Notes under the pieces: model-generated
Database searches by the model: none
Told to the model about the DNA's origin: nothing
Seen by the model: the letters and a program-made list of their open reading frames with translations, nothing else
Shown here: one piece after another, positions 15,548-24,148 of the stretch
Layout of the letters: the number at the start of each line of letters is the position of its first letter
How positions within the stretch are numbered: the stretch's first letter is position 1
Source of the DNA: Saccharibacillus nicotianae
GTDB lineage: Bacteria > Bacillota > Bacilli > Paenibacillales > Paenibacillaceae
Direction: 5' to 3'
DNA: 64,000 bases
NCBI RefSeq assembly: GCF_042681745.1
Contig: NZ_JBHUGF010000010.1
Coordinates: 372,001-436,000 of the forward strand
Translations under genes and position numbers: made by a program

Positions 15548-16654
15548 TTAGTGTAATGATAACTCAAGCTGAATTTTCATTAATTGTGGTTCTGTTGTTA
15601 CAGAAGTAGCTTTTAAATAAGATATAATTTGTTGCGGGTAAAAGCCAAGATCAAATTCGTTTTCTAGCATCCGGCATGTGGTATCAGGCAATTGAAGGCC
15701 ATTAAAAACAAGTTTATCTACATAAAATTGGATTGCATTTTGAGGCTGATTTACAATTTCATAGTGGCCTGTAATATCCAAATCCAAATTGCCTTCTTTA
15801 CCATGTACACTCAATTGATTTTGTGCAAATTTGAATTGAAATGATTCTGGTAACTGACCTTGTACATGTAAAAATTGATTAAGTTGTTGTTCATCTATAG
15901 AGATAGTGTAATGTGTTCCGCTAATTTGGATCGCTCCAGGTTGAGATTTCAGGTAATCAGGGAACTGTTGCATCGATAAAGCGATCGCTTTGAAATATTT
16001 TTTAACTTCATAAAGTCCAATATTTTTCCAATACTCATTCATTTCATTCATTAATTGACGAGCAATCTCAGGATCAGAACTTGTAGCAAGACTTTGATGA
16101 ATCGATTGTTGTAGAGTAGCTACACGTGTACGCTGATTAGATAAATTAGTACTAATCTCTCCTAATTCTGTTGCTGTAGCATATAATTCATTTTTTTGCT
16201 GGGTAAGCTGTGTATATTGCTCTTGATAATCACTTAGTAGCAATTGGTCATGATCAATAATCATTCGATAATAATCGTAAAAAGCGATCATTCCCGAAAG
16301 ACTACCTGTAGATAAAAAAAGAGCCCAAAAATCATCTCTTTCTCCTGTATAATAAGAAACAAGCACTGAATCTGCTTGATGTCTTGCTTGTGACAATAGC
16401 TTTTCTTGTTGAACTAAGTTTTGTTCCAGTTGAGTATATTTTGTTTGAGCTACATTTTGCTGATCTGTAATCCGTTTGATTTCTTGATCTAATTCATTCA
16501 CAGATAGACTATTTTCTAATAACTGTCGTGTTGCTTCGTCTAATTGTGGTGGTGCTTCTAAAGCTTGCGCTTGCACAGAAGAGAGCAAACACTGCGAAGT
16601 TAGAGCTAAAGTCAAACAGAAGCAGACGATTTTAACGGAATATAAGTATTTCAT
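15548..16654 (-). CDS. Secreted coiled-coil protein of unknown function
   Basis: 368 aa from the ATG at 16654, chosen for AAGGAGGGG just upstream; the longer frame to 16723 has none. A Sec signal peptide is evident (MKYLYSVKIVCFCLTLALTS then SSVQAQA, cleavage after ~31). Residues ~45-200 are coiled coil rich in Gln/Leu, resembling the N-terminal coil of PcsB/CwlO-type cell-wall proteins (QNVAQTKYTQLEQNLVQQ). The rest is beta-rich and not recognised. No NlpC/P60 or other catalytic domain is present. It is probably exported and acts at the cell wall or membrane surface; more cannot be said. Confidence 0.75.
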   Translation of the reverse strand: MKYLYSVKIVCFCLTLALTSQCLLSSVQAQALEAPPQLDEATRQLLENSLSVNELDQEIKRITDQQNVAQTKYTQLEQNLVQQEKLLSQARHQADSVLVSYYTGERDDFWALFLSTGSLSGMIAFYDYYRMIIDHDQLLLSDYQEQYTQLTQQKNELYATATELGEISTNLSNQRTRVATLQQSIHQSLATSSDPEIARQLMNEMNEYWKNIGLYEVKKYFKAIALSMQQFPDYLKSQPGAIQISGTHYTISIDEQQLNQFLHVQGQLPESFQFKFAQNQLSVHGKEGNLDLDITGHYEIVNQPQNAIQFYVDKLVFNGLQLPDTTCRMLENEFDLGFYPQQIISYLKATSVTTEPQLMKIQLELSLH

Positions 16655-16807
16655 AGATCGCCCCTCCTTAGCGCCTGTACATATAAGCGCAATTTTTACA
16701 ATATCATTCTGAATCATACACAATCTATCATTATTATAGCATCGTACGTATCACTGTTGAATATGAGTCTAATTATACCTATTTTAAAATGCATGGAGGT
16801 TACAAAA

Positions 16808-17812
16808 TTGATTATTGATATTTTCGGAGCAGGAGCTATAGGATTACTTTTTTATAGCAAATTAATAAGTAGTCACTCTTCGGCTACTATTCATCTATGG
16901 ACACGTATCTCAGAACAAGCTTCTCTTATTAATGAAAAAGGCATAACAATACAAACATCTACTATAGAACAGCAGAGTGAACCGCAATTATTATTTCCGT
17001 CTACCACACAACGTGCTTATGCAATTGATCAATTAAATGACTACTCCAATGTAACAAAAGCAGATTATATATTAGTCACTGTTAAACAGAAAGATATCAC
17101 AGCCGATTTAGTTAGTAACATTCAGCAACGTGCAGATCGGCATACTCGTATTATCTGCTTACAAAATGGAGTACGAACCGATATGTTGTGGACTTCGCCG
17201 TGGCAGGTTTATGCAGCAATTACCACAGAAGGTGCTAAAAGAGTGTCTACAAATGCAGTCAATCATACGGGTATAGGAAAAACGGTTATAGGTAGTCTAA
17301 CTAATCTTTCTAGTACTAGAGTAGGGAATATGCCTAAATCAATAGATAAAGAAGAGCAACTACGGATACAACCTTTGCTAAATGAACTAGAACAAGCAGG
17401 ATTTGATATTGCTCTGTCGAATAATATCGATAAAGATATATATCGGAAGCTTATTATAAATGCTATCATCAATCCATTAACAGCAATTTGGCGTATAATG
17501 AATGGTGAATTACTTGTTTCTCAACAGAGACTATTTGTAATGCAGCAATTGTATAATGAAGTTATTGAAGTATATCAAGCCGCAGGAATAGAGGTTTCTT
17601 CTTTATGGTGGGAAGAGATTGTAGAAGTATGCCGTACAACCTCTACTAATACCTCCTCAATGTTGGCAGATGTATTACAGGGTAAAACAACAGAAATTCA
17701 ATGGATTAATGGTAGTATTATTCAAATGGGGCAAGATTACGGTATACCTACCCCGGCAAATTACTGGGTATATCATCTAGTTGAGGCTATGAATAGACAG
17801 GAGGATCATTGA
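16808..17812 (+). CDS. panE: 2-dehydropantoate 2-reductase (ketopantoate reductase)
   Basis: 334 aa from the TTG at 16808, which has GGAGG eight bases upstream and gives a proper Rossmann start (MIIDIFGAGAIGLLF, GxGxxG at 7-12). The longer frame from 16757 is less likely. ApbA/PanE family: N-terminal NADPH domain, then a helical C-terminal domain with the catalytic lysine in YRKLIINAIINPLTAI. It reduces ketopantoate to pantoate in the pantothenate/CoA pathway. B. subtilis has a homologue (ylbQ) just upstream of bshC-mraZ, so the position is conserved apart from the intervening transporter. Its stop overlaps the next ATG. Confidence 0.88.
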   Translation: MIIDIFGAGAIGLLFYSKLISSHSSATIHLWTRISEQASLINEKGITIQTSTIEQQSEPQLLFPSTTQRAYAIDQLNDYSNVTKADYILVTVKQKDITADLVSNIQQRADRHTRIICLQNGVRTDMLWTSPWQVYAAITTEGAKRVSTNAVNHTGIGKTVIGSLTNLSSTRVGNMPKSIDKEEQLRIQPLLNELEQAGFDIALSNNIDKDIYRKLIINAIINPLTAIWRIMNGELLVSQQRLFVMQQLYNEVIEVYQAAGIEVSSLWWEEIVEVCRTTSTNTSSMLADVLQGKTTEIQWINGSIIQMGQDYGIPTPANYWVYHLVEAMNRQEDH

Positions 17813-18204
17813 TGGGGGTATTTTTGGAATTATTATTGAACGGGTTTATCTTTTTAAGTCTAGTTCCGTTTATTCCATTTGTATTAACATATGTAATCAA
17901 CAGACTAAAAGGAAAAGAAAAGAAACCGGCTATAAGTATGGCTATGGATGTAACTACTCCATTTTTATATATTTCTGTAGCTGCGCTATTCAATAATACA
18001 TTCAATACCAAAACAGGATTCTATATTTTTCTGTTGATTTTACTGCTCGGTATTGGTCTGATCGGTGGTGCACAAAACCGTTTAAAAGGAAAAGTAGACT
18101 ATAAACGATTATTTCGTGCCGTTTGGCGAGTTTCTTTTTTATTGTTGAGTATAGGTTACATTGCTTTATTGATTACTGGTATTCTGCAATACATAACACA
18201 ATAA
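17812..18204 (+). CDS. DUF3397-type membrane protein
   Basis: 130 aa; ATG at 17812 shares its A with the panE stop, with AGGAGG upstream. Four membrane segments (LNGFIFLSLVPFIPFVLTYV, TTPFLYISVAALF, FYIFLLILLLGIGLIGG, VSFLLLSIGYIALLITGIL) and a basic loop (RLKGKEKK). The size, topology and position between panE and bshC match the DUF3397 family of Bacillales. Function unknown. Translationally coupled to panE. No clear terminator follows in the 200 bases before oppA. Confidence 0.75.
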   Translation: MGVFLELLLNGFIFLSLVPFIPFVLTYVINRLKGKEKKPAISMAMDVTTPFLYISVAALFNNTFNTKTGFYIFLLILLLGIGLIGGAQNRLKGKVDYKRLFRAVWRVSFLLLSIGYIALLITGILQYITQ

Positions 18205-18403
18205 TTTTGTCGAAAAATGGAATATATTTGCTTGATGTTAGGTATTCGACCGTAGCATGAAGCATAATATACGCTTAAATGTGACAGTTTTATATAAAAT
18301 AACGAAAAAAAGATGATTTTTTAAATATAAGTTATAGATTTTTTTGACCACTGGTTGTATAATTTAAAAGCATATACCACATTTTTTAGGGGGAAACTGC
18401 TAG

Positions 18404-20071
18404 ATGAAGAGAAAAAGTTGGTTAGTACTTATGGCGCTTGTCATGGCGTTCGGAACTTTGCTTGCAGCTTGCGGCAGCGGTTCTAGCAACACAGGTACAA
18501 GTGGAGAATCAGGAGATGGCACTACAGCAGCAGCTCAAGACTTGCATATTAACATGAGCGCTGAACCTCCAACGTTTGATCCAGCTCAGGCAAAAGATAG
18601 TCAAACAAATACTGCCTTGAAGCTAATGTATGAAGGTCTTACACGTATGGGTGCAGATGGTAATCCTGTTCCAGGCGTTGCTGAAAAATGGGATATTTCT
18701 GAAGACGGATTGAAATATACTTTCCATCTTCGTGATAATGCACAATGGAGTAACGGTGAACCTGTAACAGCATCAGATTTCGCTTATGCTTGGGAACGCG
18801 TTCTAAGCCCAAAAACAACTCCAGCATCTGAGTACGCTTACCAACTTTATTACATCAAAAATGGACAAGAATTTAACGAAGGAAAAGTTAAAGATTTTGC
18901 TGATGTTGGTGTTAAAGTTGTAGACGACAAAACATTAGAAGTAACGTTGGCTAATCCAACTCCTTACTGGTTGGGATTGACTTCTTTCTACACGTACTAC
19001 CCTGTTAACAAAAAGAATGTAGAAGCTAACCCGCAATGGGCTTCTAAAGCAGATACAATGATTACTAACGGTGCATTCAACTTAACAACTTGGACAACAG
19101 GTCAAGAATTGGCTTGGACAAAAAATGCTAAGTATTGGGATGCTTCTAGTATTAAATTAAATACAATCACTTCTTCATTGGTTAACTCTGGAGCTACTGA
19201 GTTCTCAAGTTACCAAAGTGGACAATTGGATTATGCTGGAGCACCTACTGGTGAAATTCCAACAGACCAAATTCCAGCTGCAAAACAACAATACCCAGAT
19301 CAATTCCAAGCTAAAGGTATTGCAAGTACGTACTACTACCTGTTTAATGTTAAAGAAAAACCATTCAACAACTTGAAAATCCGTCAAGCATTCTCTATGG
19401 CAATTAACCGTCAAGCGATTGTTGACAACGTAACATTAGGCGGACAAATTCCAGCTTATGGTTATGTACCACCAGGAATCAAAGGTAACAACGAAGAATT
19501 CCGTACTGAGTACAAAGATAGCTATTTCACAGAAGACTTAGCTAAAGCTAAACAATTGCTAGCTGAAGGTATGAAAGAAGAAGGTTACACTACTCTTCCT
19601 GAAATTACTTTGATTTACAACTCTAGTGAAGCTCACCAAAAAATTGCTTTGGCAATTGCTGATATGTGGAAAAACAATCTTGGTATAAGTGTTAAAACAC
19701 AAAACCAAGAGTGGAGTGTGTTCTTGGATAATCGTCAAAGTGGTAACTACCAAATCGCACGTGCAGGTTGGTCAGCGGATTATAACGATCCTATGACTTT
19801 CATGGATATGTGGATGACTGGTAATGGCAACAATGATGCAAAATACAGCAATCCTGAATATGACAAATTGTTAAAAGATGCGCAAGCAACTCAAGACAAT
19901 GCTAAACGTATGGATGATATGTCTAAAGCAGAAAAAATTCTAGTGCAAGATGATATGGCTATGATGCCAATCTATTACTACACTAGCGTTTCATTGGTTA
20001 AACCAAATCTTAAAGGTATTGTTCTTGACTTCAGTGGTGCAATTGACTTTACTCGTGCTTATTTTCAATAA
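18404..20071 (+). CDS. oppA: Oligopeptide ABC transporter substrate-binding lipoprotein
   Basis: 555 aa; ATG with AGGGGG upstream. The lipoprotein signal has a lipobox at LLAACGSG (lipidated Cys23), then a Ser/Gly/Thr-rich linker. It belongs to the SBP_bac_5 family: LHINMSAEPPTFDPAQA, LMYEGLTRMG, YTFHLRDNAQWSNGEPVTASDFAYAW and IRQAFSMAINRQAI are typical of OppA/MppA. It should bind peptides outside the membrane and hand them to OppBC. It is separated from oppB by 240 bases with a terminator, a common way to make more binding protein than permease. Confidence 0.94.
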   Translation: MKRKSWLVLMALVMAFGTLLAACGSGSSNTGTSGESGDGTTAAAQDLHINMSAEPPTFDPAQAKDSQTNTALKLMYEGLTRMGADGNPVPGVAEKWDISEDGLKYTFHLRDNAQWSNGEPVTASDFAYAWERVLSPKTTPASEYAYQLYYIKNGQEFNEGKVKDFADVGVKVVDDKTLEVTLANPTPYWLGLTSFYTYYPVNKKNVEANPQWASKADTMITNGAFNLTTWTTGQELAWTKNAKYWDASSIKLNTITSSLVNSGATEFSSYQSGQLDYAGAPTGEIPTDQIPAAKQQYPDQFQAKGIASTYYYLFNVKEKPFNNLKIRQAFSMAINRQAIVDNVTLGGQIPAYGYVPPGIKGNNEEFRTEYKDSYFTEDLAKAKQLLAEGMKEEGYTTLPEITLIYNSSEAHQKIALAIADMWKNNLGISVKTQNQEWSVFLDNRQSGNYQIARAGWSADYNDPMTFMDMWMTGNGNNDAKYSNPEYDKLLKDAQATQDNAKRMDDMSKAEKILVQDDMAMMPIYYYTSVSLVKPNLKGIVLDFSGAIDFTRAYFQ

Positions 20072-20101
20072 TTAAGTAAGATTTTGGTTTAATGGTTGCA
20101 G

Positions 20102-20147
20102 CGGGATATGTATGTGTGGATTCTCCATCCATATATATCCCGTTTTT
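20102..20147 (+). terminator. Partial terminator between oppA and oppB
   Basis: Stem cgggatat..tatg..tgga / tcca..tata..tatcccg followed by TTTTT. It probably lowers read-through into oppBCDF. Confidence 0.82.
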
Positions 20148-20315
20148 GCGTGTTTATCGTTTTTCCATATATTGCTATTCTAAACATGATAATTTCAAGT
20201 TCTACTTGTTATCTATTAGATGAAGTTTTAAAATGAAAAAGTTGTTGAATAATGACGAGCTGTTTTAAACATATTCAATAAACTAGAAAATGTGATAAAG
20301 GAGGTTCTTGGGGAA

Positions 20316-21248
20316 ATGGTTCGTTATATCGCCAGTAAATTTTTCTATATGCTGTTATCATTGTTCATTTTGGCATCAGCTACATTTTTCCTGATGAAAG
20401 CTATACCTGGTAATCCGTTTATGTCAGAAAAAAATGTACAGCCTCAAATCAAAGAACGTCTAATGGAGCAATATGGATTGAATAAACCAATTGCTGAACA
20501 GTATTTACAGTACCTAGGAAATTTAGTTAAAGGTGATTTAGGGATTTCTATGAAATACCAAAATCAGGAGGTTACACAACGTATCGCTGATACATTCTCG
20601 CCTTCATTACAGATCGGTATTTTCGCTATTATTATTTCTATTGTCGCTGGTATTGTATTAGGCTTAATCGCTGCACTTTATCATCGTAAATTAATTGATA
20701 ATGTAGCTATGATTATTGCTGTATTAGGTATTGCTGTTCCGAGTTTTGTATTGGCAACATTGATCCAGTACATTTTTGCTTTAAAACTAGGTTGGTTTGA
20801 TGTTATGGGCTTTAATGAACCAAGTGACTTTGTACTACCAGTTATAGCACTTGCTGTTCAACCGATTGCATTTATAGCACGATTAACTCGTTCAAGTATG
20901 CTAGAAGTATTGAATGCAGATTATATCAAAACAGCTAAAGCAAAAGGTCTAAATGGTTTTACTATTATGACTAGACACGTGGTACGTAATGGTATTCTTC
21001 CGGTAGTTACTTACGTAGGTCCTATGACTGCAAATATCGTAACAGGTTCCGTTGTTATCGAACAAATCTTCGGTATCGGTGGTATTGGTAGAGTATTCGT
21101 AGATAGTATTACTAACCGTGACTATACAATGATTATGGGAGTAACTATTTTCTACGGCGTGTTGTTGATGCTTGCTCGTTTTGTTACAGATATTTTATAT
21201 GTACTGGTAGATCCGCGGATCAAATTATCAGGTCGGAAGGGGAGCTAA
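20316..21248 (+). CDS. oppB: Oligopeptide ABC transporter permease OppB
   Basis: 310 aa from the ATG at 20316, with AAAGGAGG 11 bases upstream; the frame opens earlier across that site. BPD_transp_1 family, six membrane segments, starting MVRYIASKFFYMLLSLFILA. The OppB N-terminal signature (ATFFLMKAIPGNPF) is present. The cytosolic EAA loop that contacts the ATPase is near NADYIKTAKAKGLNGFTIM. Together with OppC it forms the channel for peptides. oppC starts three bases after the stop. Confidence 0.94.
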   Translation: MVRYIASKFFYMLLSLFILASATFFLMKAIPGNPFMSEKNVQPQIKERLMEQYGLNKPIAEQYLQYLGNLVKGDLGISMKYQNQEVTQRIADTFSPSLQIGIFAIIISIVAGIVLGLIAALYHRKLIDNVAMIIAVLGIAVPSFVLATLIQYIFALKLGWFDVMGFNEPSDFVLPVIALAVQPIAFIARLTRSSMLEVLNADYIKTAKAKGLNGFTIMTRHVVRNGILPVVTYVGPMTANIVTGSVVIEQIFGIGGIGRVFVDSITNRDYTMIMGVTIFYGVLLMLARFVTDILYVLVDPRIKLSGRKGS

Positions 21249-21251
21249 ACG

Positions 21252-22172
21252 TTGTCAGCTAGCGGAAACAATAACAATAAAAATGCGGCTACAGATGTGG
21301 TCGGCGAACCAATCGCACTGCAACAGGAAAGTATCTCTTTATGGCAGGATGCTTGGATTCGTTTGAGAGGGAATAAAGTAGCTATGTTTAGCTTAGGTAC
21401 TTTGATTCTTATTATTATCGCTTCGATCGTTGGACCAATGATCTCTGCTTTTAACTATTACTCTAATGATTTGATGAATACGAATAAGCCACCTTCTGGA
21501 GTTCACTGGTTTGGTACAGATAACCTTGGACGTGATATGTGGGTTCGTACCTGGATGGGTGCACGAATCTCTCTTATCGTAGGTTTGGCAGCAGCAGCAA
21601 TTGACTTAATCATCGGTATTATTTATGGTGGAATCATGGGTTACTTCGGTGGCCGTGTAGATAACATTATGAACAAATTTTCCGAAATTCTTTATTCTAT
21701 TCCTTACTTGCTAGTTGTTATTCTATTATTGGTTGTATTTGAGCCAGGTTTGGGAACTATTATCGTAGCTTTGACTGTAACAGGTTGGATTACGATGTCC
21801 TGGATCGTTCGTGGTGAAATTATGCAACTGAAAAGTAGAGACTTCGTATTAGCAGCTCGTTCAATGGGTGCAGGTGCTGGACGTCAATTGTTCAAACATC
21901 TTTTGCCTAATGCTTTGGGTCCTATTATCGTTACTGTAACTCTTTCTGTACCAAGTGCTATCTTCTCTGAAGCATTTTTGAGTTTCTTGGGTCTAGGTGT
22001 ACAGGCTCCTGTCGCTTCATTGGGTTCAATGATCAATGATGCATTAACAGGATGGAATTTGTATCCTTGGCGTATGTGGTTCCCGGCTGCTCTGATTTGT
22101 TTGACTATGCTTGCATTTAACTTGCTAGGCGACGGTCTTAGAGACGCTTTGGATCCAAAATTGAGAAAATAA
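21252..22172 (+). CDS. oppC: Oligopeptide ABC transporter permease OppC
   Basis: 306 aa; TTG start with AAGGGGAG upstream. An Asn-rich N-terminus (~20 residues), then the OppC_N segment (WIRLRGNKVAMFSLGTLILI), six membrane segments, and the EAA loop around RDFVLAARSMGAGAGRQLF. It is the second permease subunit. The order oppA-B-C-DF and the tight spacing show one operon. Confidence 0.94.
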   Translation: MSASGNNNNKNAATDVVGEPIALQQESISLWQDAWIRLRGNKVAMFSLGTLILIIIASIVGPMISAFNYYSNDLMNTNKPPSGVHWFGTDNLGRDMWVRTWMGARISLIVGLAAAAIDLIIGIIYGGIMGYFGGRVDNIMNKFSEILYSIPYLLVVILLLVVFEPGLGTIIVALTVTGWITMSWIVRGEIMQLKSRDFVLAARSMGAGAGRQLFKHLLPNALGPIIVTVTLSVPSAIFSEAFLSFLGLGVQAPVASLGSMINDALTGWNLYPWRMWFPAALICLTMLAFNLLGDGLRDALDPKLRK

Positions 22173-22193
22173 AATCTATAGGAGGTGGAACAA

Positions 22194-23966
22194 GTGGAGA
22201 AAATCTTAACAGTAAAGAATTTAAGCGTATCCTTTCAAACGCGTGCTGGTGAATTTGATGCGGTAAAAGATGTCAATTTTGAAATTGGCAAAGGCGAAAC
22301 GCTAGGTATTGTTGGGGAATCCGGTAGTGGTAAAAGTGTAACAGCTCAAACCATTATGCGTCTGATTCCTTCTCCGCCTTCTAAGATCAAAAGTGGAGAG
22401 ATTGAATTCCTAGGTCAAAGTCTACTTGCTAAAACGGATAAGCAAATGGAAGCTATTCGTGGTAAAGATATCGGCATGATTTTCCAGGATCCGATGACTT
22501 CCTTGAATCCAACAATTAAAGTAGGTAAACAAATTACAGAAGTATTGCGTAAACATCAAAATATGTCTTCTGCTCAAGCTAAAGAAAGTGCGCTTGAAAT
22601 GTTACGACTGGTTGGTATCAAAAATTCTGATGTTCGTTTTAATCAATATCCTCACCAATTCTCTGGTGGTATGCGCCAACGTGCGATGATTGCAATCGCT
22701 TTAGCTTGCCGTCCATCTTTGCTAATTGCGGATGAGCCTACAACAGCACTAGACGTAACGATTCAAGCTCAGATCCTTGATCTGATGAAAGATATGCAAC
22801 AAAAATTGGGTACTTCAATTATTTTGATTACCCATGATCTTGGTGTAGTAGCAGGTATGTGTGATCGCGTGGTTGTTATGAAAGAAGGCGATGTTGTTGA
22901 AACAGGAACAACGGCTGAAATTTTCAAAAACCCTCAACATCCATATACACAACGTTTGCTTAATGCATTGCCACGCTTAGATGAGCCTAAAAAACCTAAA
23001 TTAGCTTCTGCTAAACTTAATCTAGACCCACGTAAACCGTTGGTTGAAGTAAAAGGATTAAAACAGCATTTCAATTTAGGTAAAGGTAATATCCTTAAAG
23101 CGGTAAATGACATTAGCTTCAACATCTACGAAGGCGAGACATTAGGCGTAGTAGGAGAATCCGGTTGTGGTAAATCAACAACAGGACGTACGATTCTTCG
23201 TCTGTATGAGCCAACCGGCGGTAGTGTGAAGTTTAACGGAACAGACATTTATGATCTGTCTCCACGCAAAATGAAAAATATGCGTAAAGATATGCAAATG
23301 ATCTTCCAAGATCCGTATGCTTCTTTGAACCCTCGTTTTAATATTATGGACATTATCGGTGAATCTCTAGATATTCATGGTCTAGTCAATAGCCGTGCTG
23401 AACGTAAAAAACGTGTAGAAGAATTGCTTGATATGGTAGGCTTGAACCCAAGTCATGCTCTTCGTTATCCGCATGAATTCTCTGGTGGTCAAAGACAACG
23501 TATCGGGATTGCGCGTGCACTTGCTGTAGATCCTAAATTTATTATCTGTGATGAGCCATTGTCTGCTTTGGACGTATCGATTCAAGCACAGATTGTTAAA
23601 TTGCTAGAAGAACTACAACAACGTCTTGGATTAACATATTTATTTATCGCGCATGATTTGTCGATGGTAAAACATATCAGTGACCGTGTAGCGGTTATGT
23701 ATATGGGTAAAATTGTAGAATTGGCTGAAAGTGAAGAACTGTATGCTAATCCTCTACATCCTTACACAAAAACATTGCTATCTGCGATTCCTATTCCTGA
23801 TCCAGAAGTAGAAGCAAACAAACGTAGAATCTTATTGCCTGAAGAACATCTTGCCGCTTCTCAAGAAGCAGCAGCTACTTTGGCAGCGAAAGATCCGTTT
23901 AATCTAGAAAATTCTCAGTTGATCGAAGTGTCTGAAGGTCACTGGGTATCTCAACCTTCTGCTTAA
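22194..23966 (+). CDS. Fused oligopeptide ABC transporter ATPase (OppD-OppF)
   Basis: 590 aa from the GTG at 22194; GGAGG (22181-22185) lies eight bases upstream and makes the GTG at 22185 unlikely. Two complete ABC domains are in one chain. The first has Walker A GESGSGKS (41-48), signature FSGGMRQRAMIA and Walker B LLIADEPTTALD. The second has Walker A GESGCGKS (321-328), signature FSGGQRQRIGIA and Walker B FIICDEPLSALD. The OppD/F-type C-terminal extensions (HPYTQRLLNALPR, HPYTKTLLSAIPIPDPE) end each half. Usually these are two genes; fusions of the GsiA type are known. Energises peptide import with OppABC. Confidence 0.94.
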   Translation: MEKILTVKNLSVSFQTRAGEFDAVKDVNFEIGKGETLGIVGESGSGKSVTAQTIMRLIPSPPSKIKSGEIEFLGQSLLAKTDKQMEAIRGKDIGMIFQDPMTSLNPTIKVGKQITEVLRKHQNMSSAQAKESALEMLRLVGIKNSDVRFNQYPHQFSGGMRQRAMIAIALACRPSLLIADEPTTALDVTIQAQILDLMKDMQQKLGTSIILITHDLGVVAGMCDRVVVMKEGDVVETGTTAEIFKNPQHPYTQRLLNALPRLDEPKKPKLASAKLNLDPRKPLVEVKGLKQHFNLGKGNILKAVNDISFNIYEGETLGVVGESGCGKSTTGRTILRLYEPTGGSVKFNGTDIYDLSPRKMKNMRKDMQMIFQDPYASLNPRFNIMDIIGESLDIHGLVNSRAERKKRVEELLDMVGLNPSHALRYPHEFSGGQRQRIGIARALAVDPKFIICDEPLSALDVSIQAQIVKLLEELQQRLGLTYLFIAHDLSMVKHISDRVAVMYMGKIVELAESEELYANPLHPYTKTLLSAIPIPDPEVEANKRRILLPEEHLAASQEAAATLAAKDPFNLENSQLIEVSEGHWVSQPSA

Positions 23967-23982
23967 TCTATACTTTCAAATC

Positions 23983-24012
23983 AAAAACCGCCATTTACTG
24001 GCGGTTTTTTGG
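23983..24012 (+). terminator. Terminator of the opp operon
   Basis: Stem aaaaccgcca / tggcggtttt with a short loop and a T-run. Confidence 0.92.
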
Positions 24013-24050
24013 TTGTTACTAAAAATATTCAAATATTTTAAGAATAGCTT

Positions 24051-24080
24051 TTGACTAAACAGTACTAACTTCGTTACAAT
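24051..24080 (+). promoter_or_regulatory. Promoter of bshC
   Basis: TTGACT (24051-24056), 18-base spacer, TACAAT (24075-24080), about 70 bases before the start. Confidence 0.65.
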
Positions 24081-24148
24081 CAAATAAGATTTAATAAGTT
24101 ACGATTAGTAACAATCAAAAGCAATAGCGATGAGGAGGACTTCACCCC

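Noticed and set aside
18404..23966. opp operon as a mobile element cargo
   Set aside because: No transposase, terminal repeat or target duplication is visible at either side.
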